Source: Clostridia bacterium (GTDB lineage Bacteria > Bacillota > Clostridia > Christensenellales > Borkfalkiaceae). Taken from it: a stretch of 64,000 bases of DNA. Where the stretch lies: the NCBI GenBank assembly GCA_028720205.1, contig JAQYLE010000039.1, positions 1 to 64,000 of the forward strand, in the 5' to 3' direction. A program made the translations under genes and the position numbers. The notes beneath the pieces are model-generated. The model was not told where the DNA came from, did no database searches, and saw only the letters and a program-made list of their open reading frames with translations. This document shows positions 18,762 to 26,733 of the stretch, in pieces (the first letter of the stretch is position 1; every line of letters starts with the position of its first letter).

Positions 18762-20474
18762 ATGAAAACCAAAAAAATTTCAATCGTAGTATTGTCGGCG
18801 TTGGCGGCTATCCTGTTCGCGCTGGCGGGCATTTTTGCGATCGGCGCGAAAACGAACGGCAAAGCAAGCGCGGAAGACGCGCCCGTAATCACGCTGGGCA
18901 GCGGAAAATGGGCGAGTCCGGATTATACTTTAACGACAAACGGTACCACGTGGACGGGTACGCTGGCAAACGGCGGATATTATTACGGCAATATCTATCC
19001 TGTTTCAAACGGTTCGTTCGAAACGGCGGTTAAAATTTATTTTACGCCGATAGCGGATAACGCTGCGGCCGCCAACTTCAGATTTCACCTTGCCGACTAT
19101 TCCGGCGCGGCGGAAGTAAAGCAATTTGTAATAAAAAAAACAGAGCCTTTCACGAGAGCAGACGTATCCTGTTATTTCGATAAGAATTATCTGGTTTCTT
19201 TTTCATCATGGAATGCCGAGCCGAAAATCGTAGAATTGACAACCGTAACCCTCGGCACGGGACGATGGGCGACGGATTCTTCAAAAACGGTAAGTTTGAA
19301 TAATTCGACGTGGAGCGGGGCGTTGCTTTCCGGATACCACTACGGCAATTTGTATTCGAGAGACGGATTGTTGTATTCGGGCGCGTACATTGACAAAAAC
19401 GCGAACGCAACCAATACCGAGTCAAATATTATTTTTAATTTGGGAAAAGTGACGGGGGGTGACGAGATAAGCGAATTCGTTGTAAAAGCAAACACTCTTT
19501 TCGCCAAAGGCGACAATTCCAGCGCGTTATGCGTGGATAAAGATTATTTCATCAAGTACGGCAAATGGGAAAGCGCCCCTGCCGTAATGCCGCTTGCAGA
19601 CGTAGTAAGCGTAACGCTCGGCGAGGGAAAGGGTACCGATTTAGAGACAAAGAGAATTTCGTTTAATAATTCCGTATGGAGCGGCGTGCTGGCAAACGGC
19701 GGATATTATTACGGCAATATTTATGCTTTGGACGGAACGAAATTCGAAGCCGTTTCTTCAAGTGCGCTGCCCGTATATATAATTCCCGGCGCTTCAAACG
19801 CTGCGGCTAACATCGTCATCGATTTGTCTAACGTACAAAACGCTTCCGACATAACTGAATTCGTACTTAAAAAGAGCGAAGCGTTTACAAGGGCGGGTGT
19901 TCCATTCTACTTCGATCAAGATTACGTAATTACTTGTAATTGGGGCGGCGTGCCTAACGTTTCCTGCAACTTTACAATGAATACGGGCGCGGCTATCCGG
20001 CTGGGCGAAGTGAACGGGTTAAGGTTCAGCGCAAACGTTGCCAAGTCCGTGGTGGAAGGTTATAGGAACGCGGGGTATACCGTTTCCGCGGGTATGGTGA
20101 TTCTGCCGTACGATTACATAGAAAAGTACGGCGACTTTTCCGCTACGAACGTGTTCGGCGAGGCGTACAAAGGCGTTCGGATTATCGATCTTGCGGCGGA
20201 ACTTATCGAAGAAGACGAGGAAACCTACCGCATTAACGGCTCTATCGTTGAAATTAAAGACGAGAATCTGCAAAGAGCGTTTGTGGGCAGGGCGTATCTG
20301 AAACTTGAAAAAGGCGGCGGCGTTACCTATATTATGTCCGCTTATGCCGATTTTAACATTGCCAACAACTCGCGTACGGTAATGGATATCGCTCAGGCGG
20401 CGTACGACGACTCGGGTACGTCCGAAGAAAATAAAACTGCTTTACAGACCTTGTATTTAAGTAAAAAAAAATGA
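18762..20474 (+). CDS. Secreted protein with three YYYGNIY/YFDKDY repeats
   Basis: A 570-aa exported protein of unknown function. The start ATG at 18762 follows AAGGAGGGAA (the track start is 51 bp too early). A signal peptide ends near GKASA-ED. Three tandem repeats of about 90-120 residues follow. Each has a xTLGxGxW opening, NxxxWxG, (Y)YYGN(I/L)Y, a (Q/E)FV(I/L/V)K stretch and a closing YFDxDYxxxxxWxxxP. After them comes a ~170-residue domain (INTGAAIRLGEVNGLRF-like to AYDDSGTSEENK) that I do not recognise. The gene ends in a run of nine A, then TGA overlapping the ATG of the DUF4838 gene. It may be the N-terminal half of one longer protein. The paralogue at 23651 shares the signal peptide and promoter element. 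Confidence 0.8.
   Translation: MKTKKISIVVLSALAAILFALAGIFAIGAKTNGKASAEDAPVITLGSGKWASPDYTLTTNGTTWTGTLANGGYYYGNIYPVSNGSFETAVKIYFTPIADNAAAANFRFHLADYSGAAEVKQFVIKKTEPFTRADVSCYFDKNYLVSFSSWNAEPKIVELTTVTLGTGRWATDSSKTVSLNNSTWSGALLSGYHYGNLYSRDGLLYSGAYIDKNANATNTESNIIFNLGKVTGGDEISEFVVKANTLFAKGDNSSALCVDKDYFIKYGKWESAPAVMPLADVVSVTLGEGKGTDLETKRISFNNSVWSGVLANGGYYYGNIYALDGTKFEAVSSSALPVYIIPGASNAAANIVIDLSNVQNASDITEFVLKKSEAFTRAGVPFYFDQDYVITCNWGGVPNVSCNFTMNTGAAIRLGEVNGLRFSANVAKSVVEGYRNAGYTVSAGMVILPYDYIEKYGDFSATNVFGEAYKGVRIIDLAAELIEEDEETYRINGSIVEIKDENLQRAFVGRAYLKLEKGGGVTYIMSAYADFNIANNSRTVMDIAQAAYDDSGTSEENKTALQTLYLSKKK
20463..20471 (+). other. A9 homopolymer at ORF junction (possible slippage site)
   Basis: Nine A form the last three Lys codons of the upstream ORF and the first base of the next ATG. 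A -1 shift, or one extra A in the transcript, fuses the two frames without a stop. No Shine-Dalgarno precedes the downstream ATG. Confidence 0.6.
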
Positions 20475-22204
20475 ATTTTGTAACTGACGGAAACACGAAT
20501 TATTGTATTAAAGTTCCGCAGGGCGCGTCTTCTATGATCGGCTATGCGGCGAGCGAGTTGCAAACGCTGTTTGCCGAGGCGACGGGCGCCGCTCTTTCCG
20601 TGGGCGACGGCGGCGAAAGATTCGTCAGCCTTGGCAGAACGGAAGAATTTATCAACGCGGGATACTCCGTAACCGAGGCGGAAACGGGCAAGACGGGCTT
20701 TATTATAAAAACGGACGACAAAGGCAACGTTTTTATTGCGGGGAGCGAGGACGTAGGCACGCTGAACGGCGTTTACGGCTTTTTGGAAAAAACGCTTAAT
20801 TTCGACTGTTTTACCAAGGGCGTATATCATATCGACAAGGTAAGCGAATTATCTTTTATGCCGTTCAACCTTACCGAAAAGCCGAGTTTCGATTACAGAC
20901 AGGTGAATTATGCGGAACTGCGCGAAGACGAAACCACTTACCGCCGTATGCGCATGCAACCTGCGCCCGAACAGTACGTTACGGGCAACGCCTATCACAA
21001 TTCGATAGAAATTCTCACGTATAAACGGGTGTTAAACGGCGAAAGCAAAGACGACGTTATCAAAGAATATACCGCAAGCGGTTGGATAAACAACGGGCAA
21101 CTGTGCTATTCTGCCGCGGATATGCGCGCGGCGTTTATCGAAAGTCTTAAATTGTATCTGCAATCCAAGTATTGTAATCTTTCGCGCAATCTTATGGTGA
21201 TCGGCATGGAAGACGCGGTGACCTGGTGCGACTGTTCCGCTTGCGGCGCCGCCCCTTCCAAGGTTTACGCGGAGTTTATGAACGCCGTGGCGGAGGCGAT
21301 TAACGCGGAGCGCGAAAGCGCGGGCGAATCCCCCGTTACTTTTCTGATGTTCGCGTACTACTATACGCTGGAACCGCCTAAGGGCGTTACTTTAAACAAG
21401 AACGTGGGCGTGTTGTTCGCTCCCATTAAAGCGAGGTTCACGCTGGGGCTTACCGACGCGGAAAACGCCATGTACGAAACGGCGCTTGCCGGCTGGGCGG
21501 CGCTTACCGACAATTTGTACGGCTGGACGTATAACGCGTATTTCGGGCAGACCCTCGTTATGTACGATACGTTCGGCGTATTGCAGGAAAATTACAAACT
21601 GCTTTTGAAGTACGGCGTGAAAGGGCTGTACGATCAGACGGAATCGTATATGGCGGTATCTTCGGGCTTCGGGCGGCTGAAAGGATACCTGCAATCCAAA
21701 CTTTTGTGGAACGTGAACGCGGACGCGGAAGCGCTGACGGATAAATTTTTCAACGCCGTTTACGGCAATGCGGCGGAAACGATGAAAACGGTGTTTAACG
21801 AAACGCGCGCGTACTACAAACACCTGTACGAAACGGCAGATAAATTCAACGGCCAGACGGGGTTGGCGGATTCCGATAAAAGAAAATATTCCGAAGGCTC
21901 GGTGGATTTTGCCGCAAGTTATGCCTGCTTACAAAGCGGCGGTTCGGAATACGCCGCGTTCAAAACCAAACTGGAAGGCTGGATTTCCGCGCTGAATACG
22001 GCGAAATCCGCCGCCGCCGCAGAAGAAGCGGAAAGAATAAAATTAGAAACTCTGCAATACCGTTATCTGTATCTCAGAATTTACGGCGAAACGGATACGA
22101 TTACCAAAGCGGACTTTAAAACGGATATCGATTCCTTCGGAATCCTTTATTATAAAGAAGGCAAAAAAGTTACCGAACTCTGGCAGGAATGGGGGCTTGA
22201 ATAA
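20471..22204 (+). CDS. DUF4838 domain-containing protein
   Basis: A 577-aa protein of the DUF4838 group, which is associated with glycoside hydrolases. The N-terminal part resembles the alpha-glucuronidase/GH20 accessory domain (NYCIKVPQGASSMIGYAASELQ, ATGAALSVGD). The DUF4838 core has MRMQPAPEQYVTGNAYHN, then CDCSACGAAPSKVYAEFMNAVAEAIN, with EWG-type and aromatic motifs after. It has no signal peptide and no ribosome binding site, although DUF4838 proteins are normally extracellular. Its ATG overlaps the stop of the secreted repeat protein (ATGA) at an A9 run. Either it is translated by coupling, or it is the C-terminal part of a frameshift fusion of about 1150 aa that carries the upstream signal peptide. 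The catalytic activity is unknown. Confidence 0.8.
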   Translation: MNFVTDGNTNYCIKVPQGASSMIGYAASELQTLFAEATGAALSVGDGGERFVSLGRTEEFINAGYSVTEAETGKTGFIIKTDDKGNVFIAGSEDVGTLNGVYGFLEKTLNFDCFTKGVYHIDKVSELSFMPFNLTEKPSFDYRQVNYAELREDETTYRRMRMQPAPEQYVTGNAYHNSIEILTYKRVLNGESKDDVIKEYTASGWINNGQLCYSAADMRAAFIESLKLYLQSKYCNLSRNLMVIGMEDAVTWCDCSACGAAPSKVYAEFMNAVAEAINAERESAGESPVTFLMFAYYYTLEPPKGVTLNKNVGVLFAPIKARFTLGLTDAENAMYETALAGWAALTDNLYGWTYNAYFGQTLVMYDTFGVLQENYKLLLKYGVKGLYDQTESYMAVSSGFGRLKGYLQSKLLWNVNADAEALTDKFFNAVYGNAAETMKTVFNETRAYYKHLYETADKFNGQTGLADSDKRKYSEGSVDFAASYACLQSGGSEYAAFKTKLEGWISALNTAKSAAAAEEAERIKLETLQYRYLYLRIYGETDTITKADFKTDIDSFGILYYKEGKKVTELWQEWGLE

Positions 22205-22221
22205 AAAAGGAGAGAATTTTT

Positions 22222-22362
22222 ATGAAATACGTTAAACCGGAAATTATTATAAAAACAATCGGCAACGGCGGAATATATACCGACGTTATAACCGTCTCGG
22301 GCGAAACGGGAGGAACGCCGGACGACCCGTGGAGCAAAGATTCTTACACGATAGAAAAATAG
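22222..22362 (+). CDS. 46-aa peptide, unknown, not in ORF track
   Basis: A short ORF with a strong ribosome binding site (AAAGGAGAGAATTTTT-ATG) 17 bp after the DUF4838 gene and before its terminator. It begins MKYVKPEIIIKTIGNGG and continues DVITVSGETGG, ending DSYTIEK. The layout (MKKYxKPxI start, then acidic D(V/I)ITxSG, Gly/Pro-rich end) resembles many small orphan peptides of Clostridia. No modifying enzyme is adjacent. It is neither clearly secreted nor membrane-bound. The function is unknown. Confidence 0.65.
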   Translation: MKYVKPEIIIKTIGNGGIYTDVITVSGETGGTPDDPWSKDSYTIEK

Positions 22363-22403
22363 GCTTACGACGGAAGCGGTTATCGGGTTACGGAGAAGAC
22401 AAC

Positions 22404-22447
22404 GGGGCGGTGAAAACCTTTTACGGTTTTCGCCGCCCCGCTATTTT
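22404..22447 (+). terminator. Terminator of repeat protein-DUF4838-peptide unit
   Basis: 15-bp stem GGGGCGGTGAAAACC / GGTTTTCGCCGCCCC (one G-T wobble), 6-nt loop, followed by GCTATTTT. Confidence 0.8.
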
Positions 22448-22521
22448 AATTTTACGCCGTCTCCGCCGTCTCCGCCGAAAGACCCTGCCGCAAAAGCCGC
22501 GGCGCGCACCCGTTGCGGAAA

Positions 22522-23334
22522 CTAAGGCGACATATTGCGTACGGAAGTAGGCGTGGCGCCGTTGTATTTTTTAAACAGTTTGCAAAAATACGAAACGCTG
22601 TTAAAGCCGACGATCTCGCAGATTTGTTCTATGGTGTAATCGGTGGTGAGCAAAAGTATCTGCGCGTATTCGATTTTTCGGGCGTTGAAAAAATTGTTTA
22701 TCGGCACGCCGTAGTGCTTTTTGAATATGCGGCAGATATAACTGACGGAATAAGGATAGTGAGAAACGATTTCCGAAATCGATTGATTGAATTCTTCGGG
22801 AGAAGAAAGGTGTTTTGCAAGTTTTTCCACCCAACTGGGCGAATTTTTCTTTTTATTCTGTTTTAAAAATTCGTTCAGCAACGTGGTGACGATAACGCAT
22901 TCGAACCTGCGCTGTTCGGCGCGCGAACGGGCGGGCGTCTGAACAAGCAACTGCTCGAACGCGTTGATCTGTTCTACGCTGAAAGCGATGCGGCGGACGG
23001 GCTTGTCTTTCAGAAAATCGTACAGTTTCGCGTCGTATACGGCGCAGACGGCTTTGAAATATTCTAAGTTAATCAGCACGTCGCGGTGCAGAAAATCGTC
23101 CGATTGCGCAACAAACAGGTGTTTATCCTGCGGGAACAGCATAAACGCGTCCCCTGCGGATACGTTTATCGCGGCGTTGTTAAGATTGTGTTCGGCGGAA
23201 CCGGAAATAACGTAAAATACTTCCACGCAGTCGTGATAATGCGATTGGATTTTCTGTTTGGGAGTGATCTGCGACAAAATTTCTTTTGTGGATAAAGAAT
23301 TTAAAAAAATCGTTTTGGTATTCCCGTCGTCCAT
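22522..23334 (-). CDS. AraC family regulator with cupin sensor domain
   Basis: A 270-aa regulator. The N-terminal cupin-like domain has HYHDCVEVFYVISGSAEHNLN and AGDAFMLFPQDKHLF, a sugar-binding AraC arm. The C-terminal double HTH runs from HYPYSVSYICRIFKKHYGVPINNFFNARKIEYAQILL to YTIEQICEIVGFNSVSYFCKLFKKYNGATPTSVR. The ATG at 23334 is preceded by GGGAGG; the 55-residue hydrophobic extension in the track is spurious. It lies between two repeat-protein genes that share an upstream element, so it is the best local candidate for their activator. The ligand is probably a saccharide, by family analogy. Confidence 0.88.
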   Translation of the reverse strand: MDDGNTKTIFLNSLSTKEILSQITPKQKIQSHYHDCVEVFYVISGSAEHNLNNAAINVSAGDAFMLFPQDKHLFVAQSDDFLHRDVLINLEYFKAVCAVYDAKLYDFLKDKPVRRIAFSVEQINAFEQLLVQTPARSRAEQRRFECVIVTTLLNEFLKQNKKKNSPSWVEKLAKHLSSPEEFNQSISEIVSHYPYSVSYICRIFKKHYGVPINNFFNARKIEYAQILLLTTDYTIEQICEIVGFNSVSYFCKLFKKYNGATPTSVRNMSP

Positions 23335-23410
23335 GACAAACCTCCCTGTTGTTATTACCGCTTTGAAACCGCGGAAAACGGCGCGAACGCCGCGTTTGCC
23401 TGCGTTTTTT

Positions 23411-23439
23411 ATTTTACCAAATTTTACAAAAAAAAGCAA
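23411..23439 (-). promoter_or_regulatory. Promoter of the AraC/cupin regulator
   Basis: On the minus strand TTGCTT, 17-bp spacer, TAAAAT, 77 bp before the start. Divergent from the repeat-protein 2 promoter, with the shared element between them. Confidence 0.55.
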
Positions 23440-23485
23440 GCAAAGCAGCGTATAAAGCATGAAAATACCCGTTTTTTGATTTTTA

Positions 23486-23528
23486 TGTTCAAAATAAAAC
23501 AATAAAAAGCAAATAGAAACTATTGATA
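23486..23528 (+). promoter_or_regulatory. Upstream element, copy 2 (shared with 18655-18697)
   Basis: Starts with the same 20 bases as copy 1 and has the same 37-bp distance to the -35 box. It sits in the divergent region between the AraC/cupin gene and repeat-protein gene 2. Confidence 0.6.
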
Positions 23529-23550
23529 AATCGTATGATTATGATATAAT
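23523..23550 (+). promoter_or_regulatory. Promoter of repeat-protein gene 2
   Basis: TTGATA, 16-bp spacer, TATAAT. The leader to the start at 23651 is about 95 nt. Confidence 0.65.
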
Positions 23551-23650
23551 TATTACGCGATAAGTAAATTCGGGCGGCGCCTTTCGCTCGCGGTTTGTCC
23601 GGCGAGGGCGGGGCGAACGACCCGATAAAAAAATTTTTGGAGGAGAAAAG

Positions 23651-25708
23651 ATGAACACAAAGAGCAGAAAACTTTCAATCGCATTGCTTTCGGCACTGGC
23701 TGCGGTAGCGCTTGCGCTGGCGGGCATTTTTGCGATCGGCGCGAAAACGAACGGCAAAGCAAGCGCGGAAGACGCGCCCGTAATCACGCTGGGCACGGGC
23801 GGCACCGGCAGATGGGCAAGCGCCAACGAAAATATGTCGGTAAAATTCGGCAACGTTACGTGGACGGGCGAACTTGCGAACGGCGGCAATTATTACGGTA
23901 ATATATATTCGGTAGAAGACGGAACCAGATACGCTTCTCTTTCCGATCCTTCCGACGCAACGCCCGTTTATTTCACCCCGACCGCTTCGGGGGAAAACGG
24001 AAACTTCGTATTCTTTTTGAAAAACGTTGTGACGGCGGAAACCAAAGATAACATAAAGCAGTTTCTCATCAAAAAGACGGAGCCGTTTACGCGAGCGGGA
24101 GTTTCCTGTTATTTCGATAACGACTACGTCGTTACCTGCAACTGGGGCGGCGGACCTTCCGCTTCCGTATACGTTGCGCCCGCTACCGTCAGCCTCGGCA
24201 CGGGCGTCTGGTCCACGTCTACCAGCGCTTCCGGAGATCCGCGTTATACCGTTTCGATGAATTCTTCCGCAGACGACGGCTCCTTTATTAAAGGGTATTA
24301 TTACGGCAACATTTATTCTACGGACGGCAGCGTATATACGGGGGCGTATCTCGATTTTCTTGTAAAAGAAGGCGAGGAAGAAACCGCCTCGGGAAAAATC
24401 GTGGCGACTTTCACAAACGTGAAAGGCGCGGAAAAAATAACGGAATTTGTGCTGAAAAGCACCGATTTGTTTAAAAAAGGCGACGGAAGATGTCCGTTCT
24501 ACTTCGATAAAAATTACGTCGTCACCGTGAACTGGGACGGCGTGCCTGCGATAAGAGAAGACCTGCGCACGTTCGTTTCCCTGTCGGGCGGCGTTTCTTC
24601 CGACGAAGCCGAAAAATCGGTTACCGCAGGCGTAAGCGCGCTGAACGGAGTGGCGCCTTCGGGCGAGTACAAGGGCAACGTTTACCCTACTTCGGGCGAG
24701 AAGATAGAAAACGTAGTTTTTGCGATAGAAGCCGCGGAGGAAAGCAACGCGCTGAAAATAACGCTTCCCGATACTTCTGTTACCGATTTCGTGGTGAAAG
24801 CGGGCGAATCGTATGCCGGTACGGACGGGCGCGAAATTTACTTCGATAAAGATTACAGAATTACCCTTTCGTGGGGCGAAACTCCCGTAATCAAACAAGA
24901 CAACCGTATTTTCCTTACTCTTTCGGAAGGCGCGGCGACAACCGACGCAGCCGAAAAATCGGTTACCGTCGTTACGTCGGTGAGAGGAGCGGTGATCGGC
25001 GAAAAGGCGTACGAAGGTTATGCCGTGGATAAGAACGGCGAGAAGACGGGCGTTTCGCTTTACGTTACCGTCGGTACCGAAAACGCAACGGTTAAAGTCG
25101 TTCTCGATTCTACCGATACGGAGTTCTTCGCATTGAGAAAAGCGGATAAATTCGTTGACGAAGACGGCAACGAACTGTTCTTCAACAAAGACTGTACCGT
25201 AAGTTGCGTCTGGGGCGAAGAGGCGACGGTTACCGTTATAGGCGCAACCGAACACGTATGGAGCGATGAAAAGACGCATACGGGCGCGGATTGCACCGAA
25301 AAAAGTTACAAATACAAAGAATGTATCATTCACGGCGATACCGAAGTTACGGAAGAATTGCCCGACAATCATCGGTACGGCGACGTGATTACCGAAGATT
25401 CCACCTGCGCTCAAAAAGGCCGCACGTATAAAAAATGCGAGGTGTGCGGGCACGAGGAGAATTTAAGCGTCATCGAAAAGAAGGAACATACGCCGTCCGA
25501 TTGGATTACCGATACAAATCCCACTACCGAAGCGGAAGGTTCGGCGCATAAAGAATGTACGGCGTGCGGCGAAACGCTGGAAAGCAAAGTATTGCCCAAG
25601 GCCGAAAAGAGCGGTTGCTCCGGCAACGCGTTTGTAAACGCGATGATTCCCCTTACCGTTTCGGCGGCGGCGCTCTTCGTTTTGAAAAAGAGAAAAAACA
25701 AAGAATAA
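23651..25708 (+). CDS. Surface protein with four repeats, Cys-rich modules and C-terminal anchor
   Basis: A 685-aa exported protein. The signal peptide is nearly identical to that of the 18762 protein and ends at KASA-ED. Four tandem ~100-residue repeats of the same type follow, two well conserved (WTGELANGGNYYGNIY, CYFDNDYVVTCNWGG) and two degenerate (EIYFDKDYRITLSWGETPV, LFFNKDCTVSCVWGEEA). Then come short Cys-containing modules (CTEKSYKYKECIIHGD, CAQKGRTYKKCEVCGHEEN, HKECTACGETLESK) common in gut Firmicute surface proteins. The end is SGCSGNAFVNAMIPLTVSAAALF plus KKRKNKE, a membrane anchor without an LPXTG motif. The start ATG follows TTGGAGGAG. Likely a glycan- or host-binding surface protein; the exact role is unknown. 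Confidence 0.8.
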   Translation: MNTKSRKLSIALLSALAAVALALAGIFAIGAKTNGKASAEDAPVITLGTGGTGRWASANENMSVKFGNVTWTGELANGGNYYGNIYSVEDGTRYASLSDPSDATPVYFTPTASGENGNFVFFLKNVVTAETKDNIKQFLIKKTEPFTRAGVSCYFDNDYVVTCNWGGGPSASVYVAPATVSLGTGVWSTSTSASGDPRYTVSMNSSADDGSFIKGYYYGNIYSTDGSVYTGAYLDFLVKEGEEETASGKIVATFTNVKGAEKITEFVLKSTDLFKKGDGRCPFYFDKNYVVTVNWDGVPAIREDLRTFVSLSGGVSSDEAEKSVTAGVSALNGVAPSGEYKGNVYPTSGEKIENVVFAIEAAEESNALKITLPDTSVTDFVVKAGESYAGTDGREIYFDKDYRITLSWGETPVIKQDNRIFLTLSEGAATTDAAEKSVTVVTSVRGAVIGEKAYEGYAVDKNGEKTGVSLYVTVGTENATVKVVLDSTDTEFFALRKADKFVDEDGNELFFNKDCTVSCVWGEEATVTVIGATEHVWSDEKTHTGADCTEKSYKYKECIIHGDTEVTEELPDNHRYGDVITEDSTCAQKGRTYKKCEVCGHEENLSVIEKKEHTPSDWITDTNPTTEAEGSAHKECTACGETLESKVLPKAEKSGCSGNAFVNAMIPLTVSAAALFVLKKRKNKE

Positions 25709-25728
25709 GCAATTAACAAAAATGGCGA

Positions 25729-25765
25729 AAAACGGCCGCCGTTCTTAAAGATCTGCGGCCGTTTT
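25729..25765 (+). terminator. Terminator between repeat protein 2 and ABC importer
   Basis: 11-bp stem AAAACGGCCGC / GCGGCCGTTTT with a 15-nt loop. The stem's T-rich end serves as a short U-tract. Confidence 0.7.
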
Positions 25766-25785
25766 AAAAAAAGGAAGTAACCTAT

Positions 25786-26733
25786 ATGACCGATACAACC
25801 GAAGGCAAGCGCGTTAAAAAAAGCGACGCGCAAAAACGGGAAAAACTGTGGTTTATGATAAGCGTTCTGGCTTTGCCTACGCTGGGATTTCTGGTTTTTT
25901 TCGTTTACGTCAACTTCAATTCGTTTCTGATGGCGTTTCAACGGCCCGTATATACCGATACGGGACTGGTGGAAAAATTTTCGTTTGATAATTTCAGGCG
26001 TATTTTCACCGCGGGCGGCACGGATATGAAAGAACTGTTGGAAGCGCTGAAAAATACCATGTTGTTTTTCTTTGCGGATACGGCGGTGGTGTTTCCCATA
26101 TCGCTTTTAATGTGTTATTTCTTCTTTAAAAAGATAGCGGGCTACCGTTTTTTCAGATTCGTTTATTATATGCCTACCATCATTTCGTCCTCCGTGCTCG
26201 TCGTGCTTTTTAAATATTCGATAGGCGCGGGCGGAATTTTAGACGCGATTGCGACTTCGAAAGGCGAAACGTTTATCAGCCCGCTTACGCAGGAGCCGAA
26301 CGCGCTTTTTACCATTCTCTTTTACAGTATAGCGTTCGGTTTTGCGGGCAATATCATCGTTCTCGGCGGATCGATGAACGGAGTGAGCGCGGACGTTCTG
26401 GAAGCGGGGCAAATCGACGGCTGCAACTGGGTGCAGGAACTATTTTTGCTGATTATTCCGATGATGTGGCCTACGATTTCCACCATGGTAATTCTGAAAT
26501 TCACGGGCATTTTATCGGCAAGCGGACCCATTCTTGCCTTCACGAAAGGCGAACACGGCACGATGACTCTTTCGTACCTTTTGTACGCGCTTGTTTCCGG
26601 CTACGGAAAAACCAAAGATCTGTATTACGCCAGCGCGGTGGGCATGGTGATGACGTTGTTCGTATTTCCGCTTACCATGCTGATTAAGCATCTGATTTAC
26701 AGCGATAAAAAAGAGGAGGAAACGGCACTGTGA
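25786..26733 (+). CDS. Carbohydrate ABC transporter permease (MalF/UgpA type)
   Basis: First inner-membrane permease of a CUT1-type sugar importer, 315 aa, with six predicted helices. The first is FMISVLALPTLGFLVFFVYV, followed by TMLFFFADTAVVFPISLLMCYFF. The EAA loop that contacts the ATPase is NGVSADVLEAGQIDGCNWVQELFLLIIPMMWP (EAGQIDGC in place of EAAxIDGA). The ATG follows AAAGGAAG. Its stop overlaps the next permease start. There is no ATPase in the operon, so a shared MsmX-like ATPase elsewhere in the genome is expected. Confidence 0.92.
   Translation: MTDTTEGKRVKKSDAQKREKLWFMISVLALPTLGFLVFFVYVNFNSFLMAFQRPVYTDTGLVEKFSFDNFRRIFTAGGTDMKELLEALKNTMLFFFADTAVVFPISLLMCYFFFKKIAGYRFFRFVYYMPTIISSSVLVVLFKYSIGAGGILDAIATSKGETFISPLTQEPNALFTILFYSIAFGFAGNIIVLGGSMNGVSADVLEAGQIDGCNWVQELFLLIIPMMWPTISTMVILKFTGILSASGPILAFTKGEHGTMTLSYLLYALVSGYGKTKDLYYASAVGMVMTLFVFPLTMLIKHLIYSDKKEEETAL

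Noticed and set aside
23675-25453. 592-aa minus-strand ORF
   Set aside because: Antisense shadow of the repeat surface protein; Arg/Phe-rich composition, no domain, no ribosome binding site.
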